This document shows positions 24,701 to 33,792 of a DNA stretch of 64,000 nt, one piece after another. The notes under the pieces were generated by a model. That model searched no databases. It had not been told where the DNA came from and saw only the letters and a program-made list of their open reading frames with translations. The stretch spans positions 17,073,401-17,137,400 of the forward strand of contig NC_087249.1 in the NCBI RefSeq assembly GCF_037042905.1, in the 5' to 3' direction. Positions within the stretch are counted from its first letter, which is position 1. Each line of letters starts with the position of its first letter. The translations under genes and the position numbers were made by a program. This stretch comes from Lytechinus pictus (lineage: Eukaryota; Echinodermata; Echinoidea; Temnopleuroida; Toxopneustidae).

Positions 24701-27700
24701 ATCATCATCATCAATACCAACATCATCACCATCAACATCATCATCACCATCAACATTATTATCATCATCATCATAGTTTTCATCATTATCATCATCATCA
24801 GCTATCATCATCCTTGTTTTCATCATCGTCGTCCGTGTCGTAGTCTTTGCTATCATCTTCATCATCATCATCATAGTCATAAAAAAGTCATTGCCATTAT
24901 AATTGTTGTCACCATCGTCATTCCTCTTGTTCCCCTGAATGCTTGATTTCAAGTTTGGTTTTCATTGGGGCTGAGCCACTATGTTTATTTAAAAAAAAAA
25001 TGTATGCTTTATGAATTAAGAGGTGGCTAGGTGTACCCTTCTGTACAAAAGAGGAAAAAGGGTTGAAAAAAAATAGGTCAATATTAGAAGCTTTTGCTGT
25101 GTTTGGGACATACTGAAAAGTGAGCTGACTCTTCTTGGCAACCCTTGTTTACAAACTGGGCAGACACTCATCAAATTCTGCCAAGTGCAATCGCTGAACG
25201 AATTTTGGCCAGAATAGGGATGCAGATCAACTGAAAGACAAGATTACCAAGATTTATCATTCAAACTTACAGACGAGATATAAGAAAATATACCAGGCAT
25301 TCATTTGAAAGTATTTTAATAGTGGGAATTATTCATCCAACATTATCTGGTTATATTTCTTAATTTCCAGTCCAACCTCTGATTTATAATTCTCCATTAT
25401 ACTTTCTCAATTATACATGCAAACTCTTGGGTTATAATTATATTAGTTTCTATTCAAACTGATTTTGAGATTGTTACCACAACAGAACTGGCATTTATAT
25501 GTAACTGTGAATTATCTATCCATCTATAGGAAAAGGAAGTGGCAACGCAAAGAGAAACGTCTTCTAGGACTCATGAGAAGCCAAGAGGCAAAGGTAGGTA
25601 AAACTACATGAATGATGAACAATGAATATTGAGAGAAAAAAAATCGACCTTCCATAAGTTTAATAATTGCCTATCTTCAAGCATTATTTAATGATAATAT
25701 ATAGAATTTATGAGGTGCCGATTATCTGGTTGGCTATTCAATGGCGCACACTATATACTACCCTGGCTATAGCTCCAGTTGCTAATAGTGCTTGGTGCAT
25801 TTAAGGAATTAATTCTGCCGGGTACCCATTCACCTCACCCAGGTTGAATGCAGCACAATGTGGGCAAATTTCTTGCTGAAGGAAAACACGTCATGGCTGG
25901 GATTCAAGCCTACACCCCTCTGATTGAAAGACGAGAGTCGTAACCACTACCCCACAATGCCCCCAGACCAGAATCATGTAGTAATAACATCTTCTTAGTC
26001 AAATTTTGCCCAAGTTGAACAGTTTTCTGTATGCCCAAAAGATTAGACTTAGGCAGAGTGACCTGTCTATTCATTCTCATCAATGCAAGCTTGCACTGAA
26101 AGCTCCCATCAAATAATGATGATCAATAACTACATGTATAGTATTCCTGGCCCTAGTTGCATAAAAGGCAATTATGGTAACTAAAGGGAGTGTTGCAAGA
26201 AAATATTTGCAATACAATCTTACAATTGATACAAATTTAATAGGTTGCTAAAAAAGAGAAATAAAAGGTATTCTTAAAACTGTATACACTGCTGCAATTT
26301 TGATATTGTAGGGCAAAGCCTCTTTTCTTTCGGGCACATGTATATATATATATATTACAGCACACAGTTGGAAACATTAAAAATGAGCACAAACGATATC
26401 CAATTCCAACAGAAAGGCAATAGGACATCCCAAGCAATGGCATTTATTGGCCCTTGGATTAATTTAAATGTTGGGCAAAAATAAAATTCAAGAAAGTGAT
26501 TTTGATGGCATCCACTTCTTGTTGCTACCATTCTACCATCTCATCTCACTCGTTCGTGAACCACCTTGTCTAATGAGCGGACAATGTATTGTGTGGAAAA
26601 AGTCCGGACATCAGAGGCTTGTAACACAAAGCTTAGCAATGATCATAGAACATTTTTTCTATGATTAATTGCATTTGACTACAATGTACAATCAATTGTG
26701 AATTCAAGCGTACGATTAATTGCTAACCTTTGTGTTACGGAACCCTGGTTGGAATAGCATGCTTGGTCTCTTAATTTCTCTGCAATTGCACATTTTCTAC
26801 CATAATCATTTGGCACATATTCTCAATTTATACATGCAAACAATTTGGTTGGTCATTTCTTGAATTCTGTTCAAACTCATTTCTAGATTGTTACCCCGAC
26901 TGTCCTTTTATATTTCACCATAGGAATACTTGGTCAGTATCCAACATGGAAAAGTGGCAAGTCTGAGACACCAATGGTTTCTGTCCAATAAACCCATTGA
27001 TAAAGGAAGACTGCTAAGGGGGTCCTTTGGAGCACTCATCAGTGAGGAGAAGGTAAGAAAATCACCCATTTCTTCGGGGGAGCATTTCTAAAAAAGATTC
27101 TTTGGATGTTTTATCCAACAAGTCCTGTTTTATCTGCAAGTAATCATAGGAACTGCCTGACAACTTGTCAGGCAAAAAATGTTGATGCAATTTCTTCTCT
27201 TATCTAATCTCTTAGTCCCTGTCACATCGTTCCGTGCAAGCCTTGTGGTTGAGTTGCTGGCAGTCACCCGCAGCTCGCCCACAACAAAGATTTGAGCATG
27301 TTCAAAACTCTTCTGCTGGCAAATTAGACTTGAGTATGCTCCTGCAGGCAACTGCATGCAAGATACGTGTGAGATACTGTCAATGCGGGCAACCTGCCTG
27401 CAATCAAAATAGTCTCCTGCACGTCAAACCCAAGGTTTGCATGGAATGATGTGACAGTGCCTTTAGTCTGCATTCATGTTGATATTGAGGAGAGGGGAAT
27501 TCCCCATGCCTCTGACTCAACAACAAGGGACAGTCCCCATTCTGAGGAAAGAACACACACACCAATCACCAATAATGACCATATGTTCCTATATTTGTGA
27601 CAGTTTGTCCAGGGAAGTGACACTTCCCTGGTTTGTCCATATGGTTGTGTAGAAAGGTATTTTTCTCTTTTTTGATATTTTGTCCTTGTTTATGGGCTTG

Positions 27701-28749
27701 CAATACAAGAGAGAATGGGTCTCCAATTAATTGTTCTGCAGCTCATTACAATTTAAATGTAAATACACTTTTGTGTTGTCAAACTCTGCTTTTCTTGTTA
27801 TTCCCAAATCTGTACAGTCATTGGGTACAGGCTTTTTAGGGCATGAAGAATTTGAGTAGTGACATTCACTTTTGGGGGATTGACCAAATAAAAAAAGGCT
27901 TTAACATCGCTTTAAAGTACATGTGTCTGTTTCTGTTTTCTTATTTAGCGACATGAAATTATGAGGCACTTGAAGGATGTTCTTACCATTGAGGAATCTC
28001 TAAAGTCTAGTCCTCAGTACATCATGGATGTTGCTCTTCCTGAGGTAGTATTCAAAATAATTCTCTTCTCTCATGTATTTGTTTGATTCATTTTGTATTC
28101 GACGATGCATTTATTAGGTTGTTCTATTCATTTACCTTTTATTCAAATTATCACTCATTTTCAAATTGTGTTTTATGTTTGATAGTCGATGACTGTAAAA
28201 GTAACATTGTGATAATTTTTCAGATCATTTATTAAATGATATATAGATAATTTTGTGGATAAGAAGCATTAGTTATTCCCAAGAAAATGAGAAGAGAGGA
28301 GTTGTGGCTCAGTGGATTAGTCTCTGAAACTTGAACCACAAGGTCTGGGGTTCAAATCCCACTGCAGCACTTATGTCCTTTATTTAGGTATTTACATGTA
28401 TATCTACATTGCCACTCACCACCCAGGTGTACTTGTACATGTAGCAAATGTGTACCAAGTAGGAAGGAATTTCTTGAATACTTGAGTGCCTGATCAGGGT
28501 ATCAGGATCAGGCTATGCAGTGCTTAGAGAAACATTGTATTACAGCGCTAAAAAATGTTGCATATTATCATTATTATTATTGAGAATATATATATTTTAT
28601 TATTCTTAAAAATCTTGTGTCTTATTTATGTTTCGTCTCAGGCTCTTAATTTTGCATACCAGAAGGCTAATAAGGTTGGAGAAGAAGAAGCCGAAGAACT
28701 CGTTCATACGGATGGTCTACAGGTTGCAAGAGATCTGGACATTGGGTGA
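10190..28749 (+). CDS. PWWP3A-like: PWWP3A/MUM1-like PWWP-domain chromatin protein, 13 coding exons
   Basis: Coding exons: 10190-12797, 15213-15246, 16516-16604, 17268-17344, 18364-18449, 19618-19672, 20045-20114, 21470-21517, 24323-24548, 25530-25593, 26924-27052, 27949-28044, 28642-28749. All have AG/GT borders and matching phases, giving 1229 residues. The start ATG has G at -3 and +4, with an in-frame TGA at 10157. Residues 1-869 are acidic and low-complexity, with 37-residue (15-88) and 63-residue (240-428) repeats, basic patches and an AT-hook (GRP at 835-837). Residues about 918-1006 form a PWWP domain whose signature reads RWPS (932-935). The C-terminal part (about 1120-1229) contains IMDVALPEAL, which resembles the LLPEAI region of vertebrate PWWP3A/PWWP3B as I remember it. 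Human PWWP3A (EXPAND1) is a nuclear chromatin factor recruited to DNA breaks through 53BP1. That role here is inferred. The protein is longer than the vertebrate one because of exon 1. Another PWWP family is possible but less likely. Confidence 0.78.
10232..10453 (+). repeat. two in-frame 111-bp repeats (37 residues each)
   Basis: Residues 15-51 and 52-88 of the PWWP protein are a direct duplication. Both start GQVPPE, share QPCTPTD and GYHVEDA, and have diverged moderately. Confidence 0.9.
10907..11473 (+). repeat. three in-frame 189-bp repeats (63 residues each)
   Basis: Units start at 10907, 11096 and 11285, each opening with GGTGATGATTTGGAG. I find a single synonymous difference (GAG/GAA) between units 2 and 3, whereas unit 1 differs at roughly ten sites. 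The unit length is a multiple of three, so the frame is kept. Confidence 0.95.
12876..12881 (+). promoter_or_regulatory. candidate intronic polyadenylation signal in intron 1
   Basis: AATAAA overlaps the TAA stop (12878-12880) that would end translation if exon 1 were not spliced. Use of this site would give an 896-residue product with the AT-hook but no PWWP domain. Confidence 0.3.
13000..14740. other. intron 1 of the PWWP gene, noncoding
   Basis: It holds A- and G-runs (13095-13113, 13446-13469), a half copy of the GTTTC(A)TAAAGCTGTTC element near 13169, and no supported exon. Confidence 0.5.
14750..14920. mobile_element. MITE, GTTTCATAAAGCTGTTCGTAAG family
   Basis: The arms of about 60 bp are complementary (TTCATAAAGCTGTTCGTAAG and GAACGACTGGTGATCCTTT on the left, both complemented on the right). 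A diverged relative is at 29805-29965. It lies in intron 1. Confidence 0.8.
15213..15246 (+). CDS. PWWP3A-like: PWWP3A-like coding exon 2 (34-nt microexon)
   Basis: A long pyrimidine tract ending in CAG precedes it, and GTAGGA follows. It adds about eleven residues (DPNPGQNIDMI) and changes phase from 1 to 2, so both neighbours need it to stay in frame. It was chosen because exon 1 (phase 1) and exon 3 (needs two carried bases) join only through it. Confidence 0.65.
16516..16604 (+). CDS. PWWP3A-like: PWWP3A-like coding exon 3
   Basis: The acceptor is TTTTCTCAG and the donor AAAG|GTAACC. The encoded linker is acidic (HDEDSGVDDDELI) and leads into the PWWP domain. Confidence 0.75.
16681..16870 (+). 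mobile_element. tRNA-derived SINE, 5'-truncated
   Basis: The B-box GGTTCAAATCCCACTGCAGC is followed by the same body as the SINE at 28291 (CCCAGATGTAGTAAATGGGTACC, GAATGCTTGAG). It lies in intron 3. Confidence 0.7.
17268..17344 (+). CDS. PWWP3A-like: PWWP3A-like coding exon 4 (start of PWWP domain)
   Basis: The acceptor is TTTCTAG and the donor GTAAGT. It encodes the first PWWP strand (ISDVVWAQ) and the signature RWPSV, the degenerate Pro-Trp-Trp-Pro of this family. A MITE sits 42 bp past the donor. Confidence 0.85.
17386..17638. mobile_element. MITE with CCAGGGCCCCGTCTTACAAAG TIRs
   Basis: The left end CCAGGGCCCCGTCTTACAAA is complemented by the right end to CCCTGG at 17638. It is 253 bp long with no coding, inserted 42 bp after the exon 4 donor. 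Confidence 0.85.
18364..18449 (+). CDS. PWWP3A-like: PWWP3A-like coding exon 5 (PWWP domain)
   Basis: It starts after GGCAG and ends before GTGAGT. It encodes the middle beta strands of the PWWP barrel (VIEVAGENVSRRVYTVFK). Confidence 0.82.
18950..19594 (-). repeat. about 160-190-bp tandem repeat element in intron 5
   Basis: Units contain CAAAGGTCATTTAGGGTCAATGAAC, GTTTCAGGTCACATGACCAAGG and ATAAGAGTAATCAAG. It ends with GTCAGCACTGCTGC...GCAGGTGAGAC...CCACTTGTT. It is the reverse complement of the element at 39580-40542. Confidence 0.85.
19618..19672 (+). CDS. PWWP3A-like: PWWP3A-like coding exon 6 (PWWP domain)
   Basis: This is a short exon of 55 nt with acceptor TTTACAG and donor GTGAGT. 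It encodes SSRCLKPYNCREKEEYL, equivalent to the last strand and following turn of a PWWP barrel. A tandem-repeat element ends about 23 bp upstream of it. Confidence 0.78.
19840..19950 (+). mobile_element. tRNA-derived SINE fragment
   Basis: GTGTTCAAATCCCACTGCAAC is the same B-box region as the SINEs at 16681 and 28291, followed by a diverged body. It lies in intron 6. Confidence 0.5.
20045..20114 (+). CDS. PWWP3A-like: PWWP3A-like coding exon 7 (C-terminal helix of PWWP)
   Basis: Acceptor CACAG, donor AG|GTGAGT. The product FHTAVQIANDFIMKI is the usual amphipathic helix closing a PWWP domain. Confidence 0.8.
20270..20635. repeat. foldback array, (CATTTCGTCTAATNAC)n, copy A
   Basis: The left arm has loose 16-18-bp units (CCATTTCGTC, ATAACCAGTTGGTC). 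At about 20465 the strand sense flips and the same words appear complemented (GACCAACTGGTTAT, GACGAACTGATGG) to 20635. Copies are at 35935 and 54305. It lies in intron 7. Confidence 0.85.
20650..20725 (+). repeat. single unit of the 78-bp repeat found at 29184-29493
   Basis: It shares AATCTGCAACAT...ATAAGCTTTAACA(C/T)TG...GGGGATTTT in the same order. Confidence 0.5.
21470..21517 (+). CDS. PWWP3A-like: PWWP3A-like coding exon 8
   Basis: A 48-nt exon with acceptor TTCTACAG and donor GTGTGT (weaker than its neighbours). It encodes a linker (GLGKVNSHEDFFKPSE) after the PWWP helix. Confidence 0.72.
21650..21760 (-). mobile_element. tRNA-derived SINE head (Leu/Ser-like), minus strand
   Basis: On the minus strand it reads GGTGCTATGATTGAGTGGTCC... 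and then CCAGGGTTCAATCCCCGGTCACC. That is an A-box GAGTGGTCCAAGAC and a B-box at tRNA-like spacing. It is not a functional tRNA because the arms do not pair fully. Confidence 0.6.
21823..22005 (-). mobile_element. SINE, minus strand (family of 25750-25964)
   Basis: GGGGGCATTGTGGTCTAGAG and TTCAAATCCAAACCATGG on the minus strand, then TTCAGCAAGAAATGTATCC and GGTACCCAGCAGATTTAATTCC. It lies in intron 8. Confidence 0.6.
22868..23934. mobile_element. 1067-bp TA-flanked TIR element, pogo/Tc-like, nonautonomous
   Basis: The ends CCGTAAGTAACG and CGTTACTTACGG are complementary and flanked by TA (22866-22867, 23935-23936). Subterminal GGGGTGCGGTTTATCCACGG and GGGTGCGGTTAATCCACGG occur at both ends. 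The interior is GC-richer than the surroundings and encodes no transposase that I can see. It lies in intron 8. Confidence 0.75.
24323..24548 (+). CDS. PWWP3A-like: PWWP3A-like coding exon 9 (Ser/Pro-rich, acidic)
   Basis: Acceptor TCTAACAG, donor GTAAGT. It encodes 75 residues: a Pro/Ser-rich stretch (YPDSPPPSPCELSPSSP), then an acidic run (DDIDDDYDEGD), then a basic/acidic helix-like end. The intron after it opens almost at once into an ATC microsatellite. Confidence 0.8.
24556..24930. repeat. (ATC)n/(CAT)n microsatellite
   Basis: A long imperfect trinucleotide array beginning 8 bp after the exon 9 splice donor. Its His/Ile-rich or Asp-rich open frames are artefacts of the repeat. Confidence 0.95.
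25530..25593 (+). CDS. PWWP3A-like: PWWP3A-like coding exon 10
   Basis: Acceptor CTATAG, donor AAG|GTAGGT. It encodes a strongly basic helix (KRKWQRKEKRLLGLMRSQEA). Confidence 0.78.
25750..25964 (-). mobile_element. tRNA-related SINE, minus strand
   Basis: The minus strand reads GGGGGCATTGTGGGGTAGTGG (A-box-like) and GTAGGCTTGAATCCCAGCC (B-box-like), then a body shared with 21823-22005 (TTCAGCAAGAAATTTGCCCAC, GGTACCCGGCAGAATTAATTCC). It lies in intron 10. Confidence 0.65.
26609..26745. mobile_element. short TIR element
   Basis: GCTTGTAACACAAAGCTTAGCAAT is mirrored by ATTGCTAACCTTTGTGTTACGG. A further inverted pair (ATCATAGAAC...TTCTATGATTAATTG) lies inside. It lies in intron 10. Confidence 0.65.
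26924..27052 (+). CDS. PWWP3A-like: PWWP3A-like coding exon 11 (start of C-terminal domain)
   Basis: It is 43 codons in phase 0, with acceptor CACCATAG and donor AAG|GTAAGA. It begins the C-terminal region resembling that of PWWP3A (HQWFLSNK, then FGALISEEK). Confidence 0.82.
27211..27467. mobile_element. MITE with CTTAGTCCCTGTCACATCGTTCC TIRs
   Basis: The left arm AGTCCCTGTCACATCGTTCC and AAGCCTTG are complemented at 27432-27467. It is about 257 bp with no coding, in intron 11. Confidence 0.8.
27949..28044 (+). CDS. PWWP3A-like: PWWP3A-like coding exon 12
   Basis: It is 32 codons in phase 0, with acceptor TTATTTAG and donor GAG|GTAGTA. It encodes RHEIMRHLKDVL and YIMDVALPE, the segment that best supports a PWWP3A-type assignment. 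Confidence 0.82.
28291..28585 (+). mobile_element. full-length tRNA-derived SINE
   Basis: The A-box TGTGGCTCAGTGGATTAGTC and B-box GGGGTTCAAATCCCACTG are followed by a body ending in CATTATTATTATTG, a 3' simple repeat. It lies in intron 12, ending about 56 bp before the exon 13 acceptor. Confidence 0.85.
28642..28749 (+). CDS. PWWP3A-like: PWWP3A-like terminal coding exon 13
   Basis: The acceptor is CGTCTCAG. The exon encodes 35 residues starting ALNFAYQKANKV and ends at TGA 28747-28749. A canonical AATAAA lies at 28847-28852, so a short 3'UTR is plausible. Confidence 0.8.
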   Translation, partial: ALNFAYQKANKVGEEEAEELVHTDGLQVARDLDIG

Positions 28750-28846
28750 TCATAACATGTATTGGTTTGTACTTAATTGAGGACATTCGCTCACCATAGC
28801 AGTACCGATTGGTCAAGGTATGGTCTCAGCAATTGCTGACCGCTGA

Positions 28847-28852
28847 AATAAA
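28847..28852 (+). promoter_or_regulatory. candidate polyadenylation signal of the PWWP3A-like gene
   Basis: AATAAA lies 98 bp after the stop codon. No transcript end is visible from sequence, and later AATAAA motifs could be used instead. Confidence 0.35.
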
Positions 28853-29183
28853 TAAGAGGAGAATCTCACTTGGCAGCTTTGGAAGCTTCAAAATGATATC
28901 TGTTTGTAATCTGATTTTTTGAAAAATATTTAATGGCATATGATGCAAGCATTACAGCCTACACATGTATAAAGTATTGAAGATCAAAGTTACCTTTTTG
29001 AATTTTCATATTTAATGCAAAATATCATATGTTAAAAAATGAGGTCACATCAGATTGCATAGTGAGCAGCAAGTTTAAGCCTTCTCTCAGTTAAAGCTTT
29101 CCCTTACATTCATGGATGGATGTGTATCCAGGCCAAAAAAGTATGATTATTAATTTTCAGGGGCTAATTTTCACAAACCATAT

Positions 29184-29493
29184 GCACAAATTTGCAACAT
29201 TGAATAAGCTTAACATTGTAATAGATAGGGATTTTCTGGGGCTTAAAAAAAAATTCAGTAGCATGAATTTGCAATCATTGAATAAGCTTTAACATTTTAA
29301 TAAATAGGGATTTTACGGGGCTTTAAAAAGAATCAGTTGCATAAATTTGCAACATTGAATAAGCTTTAACATTGTAATAATTAGGGATTTTCCGGGGCTT
29401 TAAAAAAAAATTCAGTTGCATAGATTTGCAACATTGAGTAAGCTTTAACATTGTAATAAATAGGGATTTTCCGGGGCTTTAACAAAAACTCAG
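29184..29493 (+). repeat. 78-bp tandem repeat, four units
   Basis: Units start near 29184, 29261, 29339 and 29418. Each has TTTGCAACATTGAATAAGC, then TAGGGATTTTCCGGGGCTT and an A-run. Confidence 0.95.
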
Positions 29494-29804
29494 GGCTCTT
29501 TTGTGCATTTCAGAGACGAGATCACCCCAAGCCCCTGTAAGATTTTTTCCCCTGGATTTATCTCACTAGAGGTATATCCGTAAAGGCTTAACATAGGTTC
29601 TTAAAAATAGAAATAATTAGCTCCTTTACAGAGTCTTACCATGCATGTAGCAGTGACTTGTGGTTTTCAGAATAGCATATCATGACACTGTTGAAGTACA
29701 TCTCCGTGAATAATTTATGAAATAATAAAAACATACTTCAGTCAGATGTAAGATGTATATATATTTTTGCTTTCATGAATACTACCCCTTATCACACATC
29801 TGGT

Positions 29805-29965
29805 GGATGTTTCATGTAGCTGTTTGTAAGTTGTGGTTGACTTTACGAGTGACTTGGGAGCTAAATCAACACCAGAGAAAATTGTATGCTTATCATTTAA
29901 CACAAAGAGTCACCAGTCATTCGTAAACTCATTTGTAACTTTTGAACGGCTTCACGAAACAGCCC
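29805..29965. mobile_element. diverged MITE of the 14750-14920 family
   Basis: GATGTTTCATGTAGCTGTTTGTAAG at the left and TTTGAACGGCTTCACGAAACAGCC at the right, with GAGTCACCAGTCATTCGTAA inside. Confidence 0.6.
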
Positions 29966-29969
29966 CCTG

Positions 29970-30798
29970 CAGGCGCGTAGCCAGGGGGGGGGGCGGTGGG
30001 GGCGGTCGCCCCCCCCAAAACGTCCCCAAAAAGAAAAAAAAAAGGAAAAAAGAGAGGAGAAAATGAAAAGGAGGAAAGGGAAGAAAGTTAGCTATGTGTT
30101 TTTTTTCTCAAAAGAGAAACTCCTTCATTCTTGCTCTAGATTTATATATGAATTTTGCTTCCGCGCTGTGCGCGGTTAAATGACAATATTGAAGACCTCC
30201 ATTTTTCCCCCCACCCTTTCTCTAACCTTGTTTTTCCACCTCAGCTATATGTGTTTCTTGCCAGTTAAAGTTCAAATGTATACATAAGGGCATGGAATTA
30301 GAGTAAGGTTAGGCCGAAGTATATGAAGTTATCTTTTTTTTTAAATTGATCGCGCAACTTCTGGTCGGGTTGGCTCCGGGCGGGTGAAATCTTTATATCA
30401 ATTTCTGCCGTCACCTCCATAAAGTCAACTTCTCCCGCTTTTCAGCTCATTACTAAACAACCATAATTTTGGGGGCAAACAGGTTCCTAATTTAAAAAGA
30501 GGAAGGTATAAAATTCGTATAAAATTTCCTCCATTGTATTCCTTTTTTGTGCGTTCACAATCTTTTTTTAAAACAAGGTTCAAAATCACAATATAGTCAA
30601 CTGAATTGGAGCTGATATATAGGTACTAGAGACGGGAGAGACGGCTCCTTTTCATTTTAATTTATGAAACACCAAAAGATTCGCGCTTCGCCCCCTAGCA
30701 CCCACCCCCTAGGGAGCGCGCTTCGCGCGCTCTGTAAGTGTTGGCACGCTTCGCGTGCATTTACCGCCCCCTCCAAAATGAAATCCTGGCTACGCGGT
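29970..30798. mobile_element. TIR element with GCGCGTAGCCAGG ends
   Basis: GCGCGTAGCCAGGGGGG is mirrored by ATCCTGGCTACGCGGTTGG. It is noncoding. Its right part has palindromic GCGCGCTTCGCGCGC and CACGCTTCGCGTGC strings. Confidence 0.6.
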
Positions 30799-30799
30799 T

Positions 30800-33070
30800 G
30801 GCCCCCTGGATACTCAGACTGAAATTTCTGAAACTCAATCACACATTATTAATTATTTGTTATAATCTGAAATATTATTCTTTCATGCTTATGGACACAC
30901 TCTTCCCATCCCTTTACAGTGTAGTTCTAGCATGCTGAACTTATGATGTACTAGTGTTGTTATCTGAAATACAAAAAAAAAAATTGTCAAAGAACTGCCA
31001 AATTTTCGTCCCAGTTTAATACCGAAAATTAATGGGTGAGTTTTCCACAGCTTCAGGTCCAGACACTGCATTGTATGTTTGTGTCCTCATTATGTTTGTT
31101 ACATATATGCAGCTTTGAGGAAAAGATCTGGTTGATCTGCGAAAAAACAGAATTATGACATTTTAATGAGGGTTTCTGCCCACTTGGGATAAGTTTCTAT
31201 ATATAGCCATTCCTTCTTTATTTTATAAGTGCAATAAGAGAAACTCAATGTTGAATTTATGATTAAATGAGGCCAATCTTTAGACAAATTTATTGATCCC
31301 ATAACCGTGTTAGAGTCTGAAACCACTAATATTTCATCCTAATCAATGATTGGCTAATAATTACGATGCCAGTCTTTCGTTCAAGCTTAGCAACTATTCC
31401 TCACAAAACCTAATGCCTGTTCTTGATCAGGATGTTTAGAGCCTTGGATAATCATGTACGTTTTTAGCAACAAGGGGCTTTCCAATTTGCGTGTTCACTA
31501 GCGTACATGCATACATACATATGTTCAGATGTAAATAAATAAATTTGTACTTGAAATCTGTTTGTGCCGCATGGACTTCATACACCCTATTCCGCATTGT
31601 GATGATATAATCAACTATGAAGGATACACTTATAGAAGAAAAATAACTGTAATATGTGAGTGTGTTGTGATAGTCTGATTGGGTCAGTGGAGTGAAGCAC
31701 TGCGAAACACAGATCATACAAAAGCACACATTGCAAGCCTTTACCCTGACAAATAATGTTATTTAGGGGAAATCCACGTCATGACCTGTAGCTAGTATGT
31801 CGGGCAATCCTGGTCGAGTCTTTGGTGCCCAGTGTCTTGCATGCTTTGCTCCAGTGAACTTGTATGCCGTGAGCACAAAGCATACTTTTATAACATACTT
31901 GGGTAGCAGTGCAGTAGTGAACGCCCAAATTGGAAACTACGTACTGTTGTACAGCGCCTACTCGGCTTGTACGCCAGCCTATGGAAGCTGAAAAGTGCAA
32001 CAGTCATACCATCCCACACGTACCATCCAAAATGTACCATTGCACGGCCGTTTGATGGCACAGATGTGTTTTCAATACTCTCCACTTAATATAAACTGTG
32101 CCTGTAATAGATTTGAATTCTAACTTGGCTAATATTGTGATGTCACTTTAAGGTCACAGGAGAAGATGCAACATTGCAAGTTGCGCACCCCCCCAAAAAA
32201 AAACGGTTGATATCTGCAATTTTTTAGTGTGGTCGGAAATATTCTTTTCCACTTTTTAAAATCTAGATTTCAGTACAAGCTGTTGTTTGTTTTCCTGGTT
32301 GTGAATCACTCATACTTCTGACTGCATTGTCACATTACCTGAACATAGCGCATTTTACAATCCTTGCATGTAAATTGAGACTTTAATGTGACATGGCTCC
32401 TTTGCGTTAATCCTGAAAGATTTTTCGATAAGAGCATTAATTATTCACCATGTTATAGTGATTACAAACTACAGCTTTGTACTCTCACTGTTAGCACATG
32501 TACCACTGAGTAATCCTTATTGTTACCTGCACTTGCGTTTCATTCTTTAGTTATTACTTCTTTCACTTTTCAATTCTCAATGAGGCAGGCTATCTAAAAA
32601 ATTGCTGTTGAAAAGCAGGTCATATGATAATGAACATTAGTGGCACAGGAATTGTGAAATGCTGGCCATCGAAACATCTAACATCAGGGAAAATTCATCC
32701 GATACACAACCAAAATACATCACTTCAATGTATATATCTGGATTTTATGTAAGTACTTGAATTTCTTGTGACACAAAAAAAAAGTGGTGCCTTACTTTTC
32801 AAATAGATTATATTTTTTTCTTATCTCCGAGGAGTGATATTTTGTAAAGAAAATACAATACAATTTTGCAGCTGTTTTTGTTGTTGTTGTAATGTTTGTT
32901 TCCTTGTCATAAGAAAATACTTATTGCCATGCGTAGTATATGATGTATAAACATGTATATTGATCTGTGTAATCTTGGTGTTTATCAGTAAGAGTTGTGT
33001 ACATATATATTATTAGAGCAAGCTTTTTTGTACACTTTAATTATACTCATTAAAATACATGTAAAAGCTC
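30800..33070. other. intergenic stretch without a recognised gene
   Basis: A/T-rich. Small open frames on both strands around 31780-32000 show no family features or codon signal. An A-run is at 32198. Confidence 0.45.
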
Positions 33071-33074
33071 TTAA

Positions 33075-33792
33075 CCCTAAAAAAGACTGGGGTGGGGGGC
33101 ATGATGGCTCCCCCTCAACTCTTCGCGCGATATTTCCGAAAACGCAAAAAGATAGCGCCGCAAAATTGTAGGACTTTTTTCTCGCGCAACTTTTGAGACC
33201 AAATTTGCGACATCCGGGTATAGCATCGCGACGCCACATGACTTTTTACGAGACAATGTCATGCCGAAAATGGCTCATTTTTATACTTGTCTATAAAAGT
33301 CTATGGGAGATGAAATTCATAAAAGGGTGATTATTTTTCATTCTAATTTGTCTGCTTAATTAATTTAGGGTTTAATTAAGTTGCTAAATGGTCTGTAATA
33401 ATATCCATTGAAAAAAACAATGAAAAACGAAAGATGAAAAAACAGAAACACATAAGAAATTCGAAAAAACAAGAAATACATAAGGAAAAAAATTGGCTTT
33501 CACAATTTTTCGTTGTTGAAACATTTAAATTACATTACAAAGATGACATCTGGAAAAAAGAAAATTTGAAGTGAAATTGGGTGTTAAATATGCAAATAAT
33601 ATTTTTCATGAATAAATTTGCATATTTTATTCATGATAGATTTAAAAAAAATTATACTGGCTTATAGTTTATGCTGTTAAGAATGTGCATGCCAAATTTC
33701 GGTGCGAACGGTGGCCGAGATCAGAAGGGGGCCATCATGCCCCCCCCCCTCCCCCGTCCTCAATACATCTCAAATAGCCCAGTCCTTTTAGG
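33075..33792. mobile_element. TTAA-flanked MITE, CCCTAAAAAAGACTGGG family, copy 1
   Basis: TTAA at 33071-33074 and 33793-33796 flanks CCCTAAAAAAGACTGGGG and its complement CCCAGTCCTTTTAGGG. The element is 718 bp. Inner G-run/C-run pair GGGGGGCATGATGGC / GCCATCATGCCCCCC. TTAA duplication is the piggyBac-type signature. Confidence 0.8.

Noticed and set aside
24503-24952. Open frames rich in His/Ile or Met/Asp in the ATC microsatellite.
   Set aside because: They arise from trinucleotide repetition on both strands. The same holds for 37625-38013.
28041-28050. TGAGGTAGTA matches the 5' end of let-7 microRNA.
   Set aside because: It is the exon 12 donor (GAG|GTAGTA); the following bases do not match let-7 and no hairpin surrounds it.
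16681-28400. B-box-like sequences that could mark tRNA genes (16705, 19890, 21690, 28330).
   Set aside because: Acceptor and anticodon stems do not form, and each is followed by a shared non-tRNA body, so they are SINEs.
31779-32085. Overlapping open frames on both strands near 31780-32085.
   Set aside because: No conserved motif, no clear splice borders and no codon signal. Chance frames in unique DNA are more likely.
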